Positions 1 through 25,388 are shown, counted from the first letter of the stretch. The stretch: DNA of 64,000 bases from Metaphire vulgaris (GCA_018105865.1 CM030834.1:14758719-14822718); one strand, 5' to 3'. Numbers and translations: made by a program. The notes: generated by a model not told the origin, from the sequence alone.

Positions 1-996
1 GTTTGGCTTCCGAACACAATCAACCGCCGTTCTAGGTTACAGAGGTTTTTAGGCCTCTGTTCTAGAGGGCAACGAAGCTGTTTGGCTTCCGAACACAATC
101 AACCGCCGTTCTAGGTTACAGAGGTTTTTAGGCCTCTGTTCTAGAGGGCAACGAAGCTGTTTGGCTTCCCAACACAATCAAGACAGACCGCCCTTGTTGG
201 GGCAGGAGTTCGTTCAGAACCGATTAACACGCAGAGCGCTCGCTCTTTTATAGAAAATATCTGGAGAGGCAGAGGTAGGTGAACCTCCAACCAATCAGAG
301 TCATTGTTCTTCACAAAGTACGGTTTCGCAACCAATCACAACCGAGTTATCAAGTCCCATAGACAACATGTTAAACTTTAACAAGTTCTAACAAACGAAT
401 TATATCACAACTGCTTATACAAATTATATCATTCGAATCACGAGTAAATTATCTTTGAGTGAAGCTAAACATGACTTCTGTAGCACCTATAATTATCGAG
501 TTATGCGCGAACAAAGATTCTCCTATCTCGCAATGTTAAGCGGGCAGACGGAGACTTCCGACAAAACTCTCTCAAACTCCTTAAATAATCGACGCTAAAA
601 TTCTGCTTTTACGATACAATTCTCATAAAATATCTGTAGAATCCATTTATAAGAGTGGCATTCATAAAATATTAAGTTAAAAGGATAAATGGAGCAGTTT
701 AAAAACCCACAATGTTAAAATATAGGCTCAGACGGATGCTTCCGACTAAACGCTCTCTAACTCTTGAAATAATCAACATTCAATAAATTCCTATAACAAT
801 AAAGTTAGCTTAAATAATTAGGAATCGATTTATACGATTGAAAATTGCTATAAATGAACTTAGATGCCAGAATGGAGAAGTTTGAAACGGCAATCGTGCG
901 CTTAATTATGTAGTGCATTTTCTGGTAGCTATGTGTTTTGGCCCGGTAGATTCCGGTAACCAATAATGACAAATGTAAAATCAAAAATTCTCCACA
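1..996 (-). repeat. 3' LTR of the Gypsy element, truncated by the window edge
   Basis: The block from about 183 to 996 reappears at 8139-8952. In element orientation it opens TGTGGAGAAT at 996, directly after the polypurine tract, which fixes the LTR boundary. The first 160 bases are about two units of the 79-bp array that fills the same place in the other LTR. Confidence 0.93.
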
Positions 997-1008
997 ATGC
1001 CCCCAACT
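997..1008 (-). other. Polypurine tract of the Gypsy element
   Basis: In element orientation the bases before the 3' LTR read AGTTGGGGGCAT and are followed at once by the LTR start TGTGG. A G-rich purine run at this place is where plus-strand DNA synthesis is primed in LTR elements. Confidence 0.75.
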
Positions 1009-1249
1009 TAGTACTTTGAATGCCCTCATTCAAAACTATACAGTAAAATCGAAGAAACTATTAAAACAACTTAGTTCTGAAACTCTTCAAAGCCTAAACT
1101 TCGGAAAAACTTTGCGTATGTAACTACCAATGCGACTTCATCTTTTTTTATTGGAGGTTTCTGACGACTGGAAAAGACTTTAGCCTCAGTCGCATGTCGG
1201 ATTTCCGATCGTCGGAATCCGTTTCCGTCAATTCAGGTTCTACGAATGC

Positions 1250-1753
1250 TTATGCTTCGCTGGGGATGCTTCTTTTAACGCCTTCGTGAGCGATTCTGCT
1301 CTTTACACCGGAAGTAGCACCTGGTTTCTTTCCTTTTGTGGCCTCTTTGCTGTTCGCCGTGATCTTGGGTATCGTGCCTAATTTCGGTACATCGAGTTCT
1401 GAGTTTCGTAGAGCTCTTAGCAACTGTTCTGGATTGCTCGCTTTACGAGTCGTCATTATGTGAACTTTTAAACGGCTTTCATCCTCTTCAGTGGATCCAC
1501 AGATCGGACACAGTTTCATCCTCGCAGGATCCATAGTCGGTAATGACAACAACATACAGAGTTTAACGGCGAACATATAGTGAATACTTAATTTAACAGT
1601 CGCGATAACGTTGGGGAGGAACGATATCATTCCGGGACCGCAACTTCGGAAGTATCGTAACGACTTCTTCTTCTTTCCTCCATCTTTCCGGCTTGCTTCG
1701 TGGTGACGAATCGGGACAACGTGTAACGATCTTCGCTTTAAGGTCGATTTCAC
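1250..1753 (-). CDS. Distal small ORF of the Gypsy element with one CPIC zinc-finger-like motif
   Basis: A 167-codon open frame overlaps the end of the pol frame and runs toward the 3' LTR. The part after the internal methionine near 1531 (MDPARMKLCPICG, then SRLKVHI) looks like the start of a C2H2 finger: two cysteines 2 residues apart, then SRLK and one histidine, but no clear second histidine. The rest is basic and rich in Lys, Ser and Ala. I do not recognise a family. It may be an accessory protein expressed from the 3' part of the element, or pol C-terminal sequence displaced by a frameshift. The overlapping N-terminal third (before 1593) is probably only a shadow of pol. Confidence 0.4.
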   Translation of the reverse strand: MKSTLKRRSLHVVPIRHHEASRKDGGKKKKSLRYFRSCGPGMISFLPNVIATVKLSIHYMFAVKLCMLLSLPTMDPARMKLCPICGSTEEDESRLKVHIMTTRKASNPEQLLRALRNSELDVPKLGTIPKITANSKEATKGKKPGATSGVKSRIAHEGVKRSIPSEA

Positions 1754-4049
1754 TCGGTACGTTCGCTTCTCGCGCGCTTGCTTCTTCCGTTTCTGCTCCC
1801 GACGAAGGTTGATACAAAATTAATTTATCAACATGTACCACAAACGAACGACCTCTCGGAAGCTTTTGTACTCTATAGTTCACTGGACCCGTTTGCTCGA
1901 TCACTTCAAAGGGACCTTGATAATATTTTTCCCATTTGGGATAATGGAAGCGTCGTTTCTTATGGACAAACACCCATACTTTATCTCCCTTTCGGAAAAC
2001 TTTTTCTCGAATCCGAAAGTCGTACCCTCTGCAACGTCGTTCAGCAGCGACTTTTAAGTTTTTGCGAACAGTTTCGTACGCGTATTGTAACGTTTCTCGC
2101 AGCTCTTTCGCGTAGTCTGACTGATCAATGTACTGAGGATTTTGACCGGAACCATAAACAATGTCTATGGGCATTACATTTTCTCTACCGAAAATCAGGA
2201 AGTTGGGGGAGAATCCAGTGGTTTCATGCACTGAAGCCCGGAATGCGGCAGCGACTATGGGCAAGACTTCATGCCAATTCCGATGATTGTCTTCGATCAT
2301 CTTGCCGATCATTTGATTCATGGTACGATGGAAGCGTTCAATAAGACCATTGGTGCGAGGTTCGTAGCTAGTTGTCCTTATTTTTTCAATATTCAGAACT
2401 TTACACATTTCTCGAAATAATTCGGATTCGAATGCTGGACCACGATCTGATAATAACCGCATCGGCGTCCCGTACACTGCACAGATCTTCTCTACGATCA
2501 CTTTCGCTAACGTGGCAGCTTCTTGATTGCGAATAGGCACTGCTTCGACGAATTTAGTGAAGTAATCCATCATTGTAAATATGTATATATGACCCTTGCT
2601 AGACTTGGGATGTGGTCCAGTTACGTCTACCGATAGGATTTCCCAAGGTGCTCCGCACGGAATAGGAATCAGCTTGGCCTGTTTGGGAGGTCGACCTTGC
2701 CGATATCGATTACAATCGGGACAAGATCTACAGAACAGGAAAGTGTCCTTTGACCATCCAGGCCAATAAGCTCTACGTCGAACCTGCATACGCGTGCGGC
2801 GTACCCCCATATGTCCTCCTGTCATACCACTGTGACACATTTTTAGGAAGTCATTACGTAGATGCTTGGGCATCAATACTTGCCGAACTTCGTCTTTTCG
2901 TTCTCTATATAACACACTGTCGACGATAATTATTTGATCCCTCATGTGCCAAATCTTTTTGACAACTTCGCTTTCTGTTAGTATCTCTGCTAACTCAGGG
3001 ACGCCAACAGTTTTCCAGAGAAATATTGTTTGTAACAGCGAATCTTTCCTCTGCTCCTCTTCCATGGACCAGTCTGCAGGGCTCCAATGAGTAATTATCT
3101 TCGTGTTTGTGGCATCTCTTTTCACAGCAGCTACTTCTGACCTTCTGACGGGTTCCGTGCGTCTAGACAAAGCATCAGCGTTGGCGTGCGATTTCCCCGG
3201 CCTGTGTACTATCTGAAATTGAAATTCGGCCAGTCTTTCTTGCCAACGAGCTTGCTGACCTATCGGATCCGGAGTTCTTTGTAGCCACTGCAGCGCAGCA
3301 TGATCGGTCCTTAAGGTAAATTTTCGACCTAACAGGTAAGTTTTGAAATGTTTGAGGAAATAGACAACTGCTAACAATTCTCTACGCGTAGTACAATAGT
3401 TTCGTTCGGCTCGGGATAACAGTCGACTCCCATATACTAACACCACTTCTATTCCCTTTTGTCGTTGAGACAATACTGCTCCTATGGCGAATTCGGAAGC
3501 GTCTGTATCGACAATAAATTCGTCATCGTCGTTCGGTAAACCTAGAATTGGAGCAGATATCAACGCTTGTTTTAGCTTATCCATTGACTGTTGCCTGGCT
3601 GCATTCCACTCGAACTTTACTCCTTTCCGCGTTAATTCACTCAGGGAATCGGTAATGGCGGCGTAACTAGGGACGAACCTTCGGTAATACGAGCACAGAC
3701 CTAAGAATGATCTTAACTCTTTTAAATTACTAGGGTTCGGCCAGTTTTGTACTTTCTCTACCTTCGCAGGGTCAACAGTAACGCCGTCTCCGGATATTAC
3801 GTGTCCTAAAAATTCTACTTTTTTACTCATTAACCGGCATTTCGAAACCTTCAGTTTGAGATGAGCTTGTCGTAGACGTGTGAAGACTTCCTTCAAACGC
3901 TGGATATGTTGTTCAAGAGATTGAGAGAAAACGATCACGTCGTCCAAGTATACTAAACATGTTCGGAAATTCAGGCCGGACAATATCAAGCCATGGTTCT
4001 TTGGAAAGTGGCTGTAGCCCCACACAGACCCATCGGCATGCGTTTCCAC
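1593..4049 (-). CDS. pol: Gypsy pol, second part: RT palm end, RNase H, integrase
   Basis: The frame of 818 codons begins inside reverse transcriptase: the catalytic YLDD box is at residues 34-37. RNase H follows (VDTDASEFAIGAVLSQ), then the connection segment ending ALSRR. Integrase shows its zinc-binding HHCC region (HSGMTGGHMG, then CRSCPDC) and the DDE core: Asp in SVDVTGPHP, Asp in LSDRGPAF, Glu in NGLIERFHR. A GPY/F-type segment (YYQGPFEVIE) lies after the core; I see no chromodomain. The first part of RT lies in another frame (3986-5869), so the polyprotein is interrupted near 4000 by a frameshift between the FQRTM and YLDD motifs. The initial Met is therefore not a natural start. Confidence 0.93.
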   Translation of the reverse strand: METHADGSVWGYSHFPKNHGLILSGLNFRTCLVYLDDVIVFSQSLEQHIQRLKEVFTRLRQAHLKLKVSKCRLMSKKVEFLGHVISGDGVTVDPAKVEKVQNWPNPSNLKELRSFLGLCSYYRRFVPSYAAITDSLSELTRKGVKFEWNAARQQSMDKLKQALISAPILGLPNDDDEFIVDTDASEFAIGAVLSQRQKGIEVVLVYGSRLLSRAERNYCTTRRELLAVVYFLKHFKTYLLGRKFTLRTDHAALQWLQRTPDPIGQQARWQERLAEFQFQIVHRPGKSHANADALSRRTEPVRRSEVAAVKRDATNTKIITHWSPADWSMEEEQRKDSLLQTIFLWKTVGVPELAEILTESEVVKKIWHMRDQIIIVDSVLYRERKDEVRQVLMPKHLRNDFLKMCHSGMTGGHMGVRRTRMQVRRRAYWPGWSKDTFLFCRSCPDCNRYRQGRPPKQAKLIPIPCGAPWEILSVDVTGPHPKSSKGHIYIFTMMDYFTKFVEAVPIRNQEAATLAKVIVEKICAVYGTPMRLLSDRGPAFESELFREMCKVLNIEKIRTTSYEPRTNGLIERFHRTMNQMIGKMIEDNHRNWHEVLPIVAAAFRASVHETTGFSPNFLIFGRENVMPIDIVYGSGQNPQYIDQSDYAKELRETLQYAYETVRKNLKVAAERRCRGYDFRIREKVFRKGDKVWVFVHKKRRFHYPKWEKYYQGPFEVIEQTGPVNYRVQKLPRGRSFVVHVDKLILYQPSSGAETEEASAREANVPSEIDLKAKIVTRCPDSSPRSKPERWRKEEEVVTILPKLRSRNDIVPPQRYRDC

Positions 4050-5869
4050 CGGAAGGATCCTTTACTTGTCACAAATGTCGTTTTATCTGCATCTTCCGGA
4101 TTCATCGCAATTTGATGGTATCCACTGGTCAAGTCCAAAGTACTGAACCAACGCGCGCCTTCTAGAGAGTCTAGGCATTCGTTAATCTTCGGCAAGGGAT
4201 ATGCGTCTCCTCGAGTCACTGCATTCAAAGACCGGTAATCTAAACAAAATCTAAGCGTGCCGTCCTTCTTTTTTACTAACACTATATTGGACGCCCATTC
4301 GCTTTGTGCCGGTTCTATCAATTCGTCTTTGACCATCTGTTCCACGGTTTCGTCTATGAACTCGCGATACACTCGAGGTTGGGAACGTAACGGCTGTCGT
4401 ACCGGTCGAGCATTCCCGGTATCTATTCGGTGTTGAGCTACTTCGCATCGCCCCAAATCGGTTTTATGTTGCGAGAATACGTCTGGAAAATCTTGTAACA
4501 TTTCTCTTAATTGGGTTCTGGCTTCTGACGGTACTTCGGGATCGACGCTTGCCAATAAGACGTCTATCGAGTCGCTTTCGACAGATTTGGCCTTTATTTC
4601 TTCAGTCTTAGTTTCTTCAATTAGATCTACCGCGCACAAAACACCAACCATTTCTTGATCATTAATCTTTACGGATTTCGCGTTCGTGTTTATTAACCGG
4701 ATAAGCGTTTCTTCTTTCTGTCCGTCTATCAACATCCTGGCAGTGTGCACACCAGGGCACAGTTCTCTGTGTTCTAACATCCAAATAGTTTCAGGAGGGA
4801 TTTCTCCTTCTCCAATGATTTTTGACGGAATGTCGATTTGCGAAGCTGGAGGAATTTCCACCTCGTTGGATACGTGAATACGTCGGCACCATCCGGTTCC
4901 GTTCTTCCTCACAACTGGCAGTTGACAACGACCGACAAATAATTTTCCTTTTGCGAAGCTTAATCCGCAACGATTAACTGTGAAGAATTCCATTCCAAGC
5001 ATCACTTCTTTCACCTGGTCTGATACTACGAACGTAACGTTTCTTCTGAAATTTTTATTGAAATGTACATTGATGGAGATTTCTCCTTGTACTCTTATTT
5101 CGCTACCGTTAGCGGCGAACAATTTGCGGGAAGTCTTGCTTAAAGGTTGATCAATTACTATTGATGCGGGTATCAAATTTATTTCTGACCCCGTGTCCAA
5201 AAGACCAAAGCAATCGTTCCCATTGATTCGACATCTGACATACAACGACTGTGAAGTTTGGATTTCAGCGGATCTCACGGTGGTGTTGTAATTTACTGAC
5301 GAGGTCCTTTCTTCTTGTTTCCGAGGAGCTCTACAGTGCTTGCTTAAATGTCCCAGTCGTTGACAATTATAACAACGTACGGTACGCGGTCGACCATCAG
5401 CACCATTCCTTCCTACTGAGCCCCCAACTTGATGCTGAGCCGTCACGGTAGGCGACTTCGTTCTTTGTTCGAATTTAGGATTTGCTTCGTGCGGAAGAGG
5501 TTGGATAGGATTTCGTTGTGCTAATAATAACATTTCTTCTATATGCTTCATCCTTTGATCGTAGTCTTGCTGTTTGGCGTTCATGCATTCTTGGATCCGC
5601 CTCTGCTCAAGCATCCATTGTTCCTGGCCTCGACGTTGAACGTTAAAAATATCTTTCATCTGAGCTGACATCTCTGCTAATTCGTCTTCTTGCTTGGTTG
5701 CTCTCACCTGCCGCCGAGAATCGCGTCTATGTTCTTCGGCTGATTCATTATCTTTAAGAGTCTTCTTATAAGTTTCTAACCGTACTGCCGTACGGAATGC
5801 CGCGTCTAAGGAACCAGGTTCCCTTTCTCTTACTTTGAGGGAAAGTTCGTTGTCGGCCATTGAGTCCAA
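3986..5869 (-). CDS. gag-pol: Gypsy gag end, protease and first part of RT
   Basis: The 627-codon frame carries, in order, the end of the capsid region, a long charged segment, a CCHC zinc knuckle (CYNCQRLGHLSKHC), an aspartic protease active site (LLDTGSEINLIPA) and the fingers and palm of reverse transcriptase, including LDYRSLN, the first catalytic Asp in FSTLDLTSGYHQ, and MPMGLCGATATFQR. It stops just before the YLDD box, which is read in the next frame. The N-terminal end joins the gag frame (5766-6500) across a change of frame at a run of five T (sense strand) near 5868. Both breaks look like single-base indels in an otherwise intact polyprotein. Confidence 0.93.
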   Translation of the reverse strand: MDSMADNELSLKVREREPGSLDAAFRTAVRLETYKKTLKDNESAEEHRRDSRRQVRATKQEDELAEMSAQMKDIFNVQRRGQEQWMLEQRRIQECMNAKQQDYDQRMKHIEEMLLLAQRNPIQPLPHEANPKFEQRTKSPTVTAQHQVGGSVGRNGADGRPRTVRCYNCQRLGHLSKHCRAPRKQEERTSSVNYNTTVRSAEIQTSQSLYVRCRINGNDCFGLLDTGSEINLIPASIVIDQPLSKTSRKLFAANGSEIRVQGEISINVHFNKNFRRNVTFVVSDQVKEVMLGMEFFTVNRCGLSFAKGKLFVGRCQLPVVRKNGTGWCRRIHVSNEVEIPPASQIDIPSKIIGEGEIPPETIWMLEHRELCPGVHTARMLIDGQKEETLIRLINTNAKSVKINDQEMVGVLCAVDLIEETKTEEIKAKSVESDSIDVLLASVDPEVPSEARTQLREMLQDFPDVFSQHKTDLGRCEVAQHRIDTGNARPVRQPLRSQPRVYREFIDETVEQMVKDELIEPAQSEWASNIVLVKKKDGTLRFCLDYRSLNAVTRGDAYPLPKINECLDSLEGARWFSTLDLTSGYHQIAMNPEDADKTTFVTSKGSFRWKRMPMGLCGATATFQRTMA

Positions 5870-6500
5870 AAAGCGTCTCTATGGCGATGGCCTCGGTGAT
5901 CTCGCTAGCTGGAGCGGGATACGCTAGCGTCACTAATCTACGGATATCATGAAGGAGATCCGCCAAACTTTCTCTCTCCTTCTGCCGACGACATTTCAGT
6001 TGAGTTCTAAATGTCTCAGCTTGCGACTCCAATCCGTATCTTTGTCGTAACCGGAAGATCAGATTTTCATAGGTGATATCGGCGCTGGAACCGTAGTCCC
6101 ATAATAATTGAGTGGCTGATTTATCTAAGGAGCACTGGAGGAAATCAGCTTTCTCTGTTTGTGTCCATAAATTGTGCTTGGCGCAGACTTCGAACTGCCG
6201 CAGGAAAGACTCCAATGATCCGGTTCCGTCGAACCGACCTGGCTTCATGAAGTGCTTCTTACGTAAACGCGACGGAGATTCTTTTCTACGAAGTCCCATC
6301 TCGCCTTCGCTCGAGTCGTTCCTCTGTGAGATGGCGTCCAAATGTTGTTCGCGTCGGCTGAGTCGAGGTCTCACAATCACGGACGTTCGATCTGGTATCA
6401 CCGGATCCGCGACGGACAACGAATCCGCCAGCTCTTCCTCTTCGTCCATATCCAAAATGTTATAGGCCGTCGAAGAACTTCCGGGTCGTTCCATGTTCAT
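5766..6500 (-). CDS. gag: Gypsy gag, capsid region
   Basis: This begins about 210 bases after the primer-binding site, the expected place for gag. The first 60 residues are acidic (MDEEEELADS), then a basic segment precedes a retrotransposon capsid-like domain with the hallmark run RFDGTGSLESFLRQFE and YGLESQAETFRTQL. Homology continues to about residue 212 (EAIAIETL); the last 30 codons are out of frame because of the frameshift near 5868, and the reading continues in the frame that starts at 5869. The Met at 6500 is taken as the start because it is the first in frame after the leader. Confidence 0.88.
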   Translation of the reverse strand: MNMERPGSSSTAYNILDMDEEEELADSLSVADPVIPDRTSVIVRPRLSRREQHLDAISQRNDSSEGEMGLRRKESPSRLRKKHFMKPGRFDGTGSLESFLRQFEVCAKHNLWTQTEKADFLQCSLDKSATQLLWDYGSSADITYENLIFRLRQRYGLESQAETFRTQLKCRRQKERESLADLLHDIRRLVTLAYPAPASEITEAIAIETLFGLNGRQRTFPQSKRKGTWFLRRGIPYGSTVRNL

Positions 6501-6711
6501 ACACGTATGATTTCAATTTTGCAATGTCGCACGTATTCAATGATATACACGAATTTTTTTACATACCCACACTAAATTCCCACAACAATTGTTTCTCATA
6601 AATTACATCAGCAACAGTTAGATATTAGCAATTCTCAATAGTGTTCATCAACAATGCGTTCAGTGTACATAATATCATTCCTCGTATTTTGCGTTTTCAC
6701 AAGTTTTGGGA

Positions 6712-6728
6712 CCCCACTTCTGGTACCA
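6712..6728 (-). other. Primer-binding site of the Gypsy element
   Basis: In element orientation TGGTACCAGAAGTGGGG lies 3 bases after the end of the 5' LTR (ending GCTACA at 6732). It opens with TGG, complementary to the CCA tail of a tRNA. The sequence resembles sites assigned to tRNA-Leu in other elements, but the tRNA was not tested. Confidence 0.75.
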
Positions 6729-7261
6729 ATTTGTAGCGAATTTACAAATAACCGAGGGGGATAATTCTGAGAGAGAGAGACTTCGCTTAAAATAATATGG
6801 GCCCCTACCCGTTTCTGGCGTAGCTAACTTGTGAAAACACAAACATTAAACTTATTATTTAATGACACAGAATTCGTTCTTATACTTAATAAATGAAGAA
6901 GTTCTTATCATTTATAACAACGTTTTACAGAGATACCTTATGAAACATCGCACTGTATTACCTTAAATAACGATCCGACAATATGAGTCCCAATAAACAA
7001 TAGTCAGTAAATAGAACGACTCTTACATAAACGTTCTCAGCACCGTCGTGCATAGATACGAACTTTACTTAACTTAACTGGGTAACATTCAACAATACGA
7101 GTTCTAACAGACAATATAACAGCTCTTAACTATATGACTTCGACTTCGTCGTCCATCGATACGAGTTTCACTCTATAACAGTTCACAATTTAAACATGCA
7201 ATAAATATCCGCAAATAATATCCGTGACAACTATACGCAAATAAATTTGCGGCCACTACAG

Positions 7262-7392
7262 CACTCAACTGGATCTGTGAACCTAGTGGTTTGCTAGTGT
7301 TCAACTGCCAAAGCTGGGCACTATAAGTGACAGCCCTCAACTGGATCTGTGAACCTAGTGGTTTGCTAGAGTTCAACTGCCAAAGCTGAGGC
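7262..7392. repeat. Two-copy tandem repeat of about 73 bp inside the LTR
   Basis: The phrase CTCAACTGGATCTGTGAACC with the following CTAGTGGTTTGC occurs twice, about 73 bp apart, each copy ending TTCAACTGCCAAAGCTG. It directly borders the 79-bp array. Confidence 0.85.
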
Positions 7393-7400
7393 CACGAAGC

Positions 7401-8130
7401 TGTTTGGCTTCCCAACACAATCAACCGCCGTTCTAGGTTATAGAGGTTTTTAGGCCTCTATTCTAGAGGGCAACGAAGCTGTTTGGCTTCCGAACACAAT
7501 CTACCGCCGTTCTAGGTTACAGAGGTTTTTAGGCCTCTGTTCTAGAGGGCAACGAAGCTGTTTGGCTTCCGAACACAATCAACCGCCGTTCTAGGTTACA
7601 GAGGTTTTTAGGCCTCTGTTCTAGAGGGCAACGAAGCACAGCTGTTTGGCTTCCGAACACAATCAACCGCCGTTCTAGGTTACAGAGGTTTTTAGGCCTC
7701 TGTTCTAGAGGGCAACGAAGCTGTTTGGCTTCCGAACACAATCAACCGCCGTTCTAGGTTACAGAGGTTTTTAGGCCTCTGTTCTAGAGGGCAACGAAGC
7801 TGTTTGGCTTCCGAACACAATCAACCGCCGTTCTAGGTTACAGAGGTTTTTAGGCCTCTGTTCTAGAGGGCAACAAAGCTGTTTGGCTTCCGAACACAAT
7901 CTACCGCCGTTCTAGGTTACAGAGGTTTTTAGGCCTCTGTTCTAGAGGGCAACGAAGCTGTTTGGCTTCCGAACACAATCAACCGCCGTTCTAGGTTACA
8001 GAGGTTTTTAGGCCTCTGTTCTAGAGGGCAACGAAGCTGTTTGGCTTCCGAACACAATCAACCGCCGTTCTAGGTTACAGAGGTTTTAGGCCTCTGTTCT
8101 AGAGGGCAACGAAGCTGTTTGGCTTCCCAA
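7401..8130. repeat. 79-bp tandem array inside the 5' LTR, about nine copies
   Basis: Each unit opens TGTTTGGCTTCCGAACACAA and closes GAGGGCAACGAAGC. Copies are almost identical; one has a small insertion near 7637 and the last has one T fewer. Every unit contains the hairpin-forming segment CAGAGG...CCTCTG. About two units of the same array begin the window at 1-160 in the other LTR, so array length may differ between the LTRs. Confidence 0.93.
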
Positions 8131-8952
8131 CACAATCAACAGACCGCCCTTGTTGGGGCAGGAGTTCGTTCAGAACCGATTAACACGCAGAGCGCTCGCT
8201 CTTTTATAGAAAATATCTGGAGAGGCAGAGGTAGGTGAACCTCCAACCAATCAGAGTCATTGTTCTTCACAAAGTACGGTTTCGCAACCAATCACAACCG
8301 AGTTATCAAGTCCCATAGACAACATGTTAAACTTTAACAAGTTCTAACAAACGAATTATATCACAACTGCTTATACAAATTATATCATTCGAATCACGAG
8401 TAAATTATCTTTGAGTGAAGCTAAACATGACTTCTGTAGCACCTATAATTATCGAGTTATGCGCGAACAAAGATTCTCCTATCTCGCAATGTTAAGCGGG
8501 CAGACGGAGACTTCCGACAAAACTCTCTCAAACTCCTTAAATAATCGACGCTAAAATTCTGCTTTTACGATACAATTCTCATAAAATATCTGTAGAATCC
8601 ATTTATAAGAGTGGCATTCATAAAATATTAAGTTAAAAGGATAAATGGAGCAGTTTAAAAACCCACAATGTTAAAATATAGGCTCAGACGGATGCTTCCG
8701 ACTAAACGCTCTCTAACTCTTGAAATAATCAACATTCAATAAATTCCTATAACAATAAAGTTAGCTTAAATAATTAGGAATCGATTTATACGATTGAAAA
8801 TTGCTATAAATGAACTTAGATGCCAGAATGGAGAAGTTTGAAACGGCAATCGTGCGCTTAATTATGTAGTGCATTTTCTGGTAGCTATGTGTTTTGGCCC
8901 GGTAGATTCCGGTAACCAATAATGACAAATGTAAAATCAAAAATTCTCCACA

Positions 8953-9517
8953 CGTCCATTCTGAGAATCATTCTCTGATGTCGCGACCCTAATCGGAGCA
9001 TGTAATACCCAAAAAATGCATAAGGCCATCTGGCGAACGTTAGTTGAAAAGAATCCTCTGAATTTCGAATATATTGCAAAACAAAAACTCTGATTCGATT
9101 CGAATGAAAATATGACAGATATATTATGCAAATATTCCTCTTTTTCCAATTAAGACGAAATGATAGAAATAGATATTTAAATTTTTCGACAATTATCTTT
9201 TTAATTTTTTTTTGCCAGGAACATATCTTTGTTACGCGTCTTAAAATTCCTATGAGTATGGCAAAATCTAACTGAGAGCAGGGAGGCTGTGCTGAGAGCC
9301 AGTGAGAGGCACAATATTACTTTAGCGTTAGTGGAGTTTTAGAGCAAAATGGTCGCAATACGCTGTCCTTGCGTTGTGGCGAAATAAGATTAATTTTAAA
9401 AAGTACTATTGGGCACTATATATCGATAAGTGTTTAACGTTTACTCCTGCGAAAGAATTTCATCTAGGCCTAATATATATATTTCTACGAGCGTCAAAGC
9501 AATGATGAATCGCAGTC
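8953..9517. other. Flank between the Gypsy element and the first MITE; nothing recognised
   Basis: Unique-looking AT-rich DNA just outside the LTR. I see no open frame with family resemblance, no RNA gene and no repeat. It is upstream of EHHADH and could hold distal promoter sequence. Confidence 0.4.
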
Positions 9518-9702
9518 CAGGGACGGCGATAGGGGTGGGGGGATCCGCGGGTTCGGACCCACCCAGCCTCGGGCAGGGGACCCCGAGCAAATCGTGCACA
9601 TCCGCAGAGAAATTTGGGGTGGGAGGGGGTAGTCTGAGCCGAGTCCTGGTTGTGTAGATTGCATTAGACCCACCCAGCCAACAAAACCCAGCGCCGCCTC
9701 TG
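9518..9702. mobile_element. hAT-type MITE, family A copy 1, with 8-bp target duplication
   Basis: Ends are CAGGGACGGCG and GCGCCGCCTCTG, imperfect inverted repeats. The flanks are a perfect 8-bp duplication TCGCAGTC (9510-9517 and 9703-9710). A second copy of the family is at 30666-30864. There is no coding capacity. It lies about 280 bp upstream of the EHHADH start. Confidence 0.88.
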
Positions 9703-9984
9703 TCGCAGTCGTCTCACGCTAGGTACTACAGCTACATAATTCGAATGTCCAGAAATCAGCTGTTTCGAATGTGAAGGCGCTAAATAAATAGTGCTGAATA
9801 CGGTGATGGACTTTTAAACTTTGATCGGATGTTTTGACTTCAGACCCCGAGAAACGGAGAGCGGCGACGAGCTGTTACTGCTGCGCCTGTTTCGTCTGGA
9901 TTCGTGAATCGACTGCGTTAAATGTCTATTTAGAGTTTAGACTGAGCGATTGATTCGTTTTATTAATTTGGTGATTTTGGTATA
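9703..9984 (+). promoter_or_regulatory. Presumed promoter and 5' UTR of EHHADH
   Basis: This is the 280 bp between the MITE and the EHHADH start codon, GC-richer than its surroundings (CGGAGAGCGGCGACGAGCTG near 9853). I see no TATA box at a clear distance and no upstream in-frame ATG. The transcription start cannot be placed. Confidence 0.35.

Positions 9985-25388
<15,404 letters not shown>

Larger units (their letters stand above)
1..8952 (-). mobile_element. Ty3/Gypsy LTR retrotransposon, nearly full length, minus strand
   Basis: Order on the minus strand: 5' LTR (6732-8952), primer-binding site, gag, zinc knuckle, protease, reverse transcriptase, RNase H, integrase, a small distal ORF, polypurine tract, 3' LTR (1-996, cut by the window edge). 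RT-RNaseH-integrase order is that of Ty3/Gypsy. No envelope gene is seen. Over the 814 bp that can be compared (183-996 against 8139-8952) the two LTRs have equal length and I saw no base difference, only a 2-bp indel just outside, so the insertion looks young. Even so the coding region carries two frameshifts. The element ends about 1 kb upstream of the EHHADH start, in the opposite orientation. The far flank lies outside the window, so the target duplication cannot be checked. Confidence 0.95.
6732..8952 (-). repeat. 5' LTR of the Gypsy element, 2221 bp, complete
   Basis: The LTR is bounded by TGTGGAG at 8952 and GCTACA at 6732 (element orientation), so it has the usual TG...CA ends. It is long for Ty3/Gypsy, where a few hundred bases is common. 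The extra length is a two-copy block at 7262-7392 and the 79-bp array at 7401-8130. The end near EHHADH is the U3 side. Confidence 0.92.

Noticed and set aside
3986..4049. Programmed frameshift in Gypsy pol
   Set aside because: The break falls inside the reverse transcriptase domain just before the catalytic box, where programmed shifting is not expected; a small indel is simpler.
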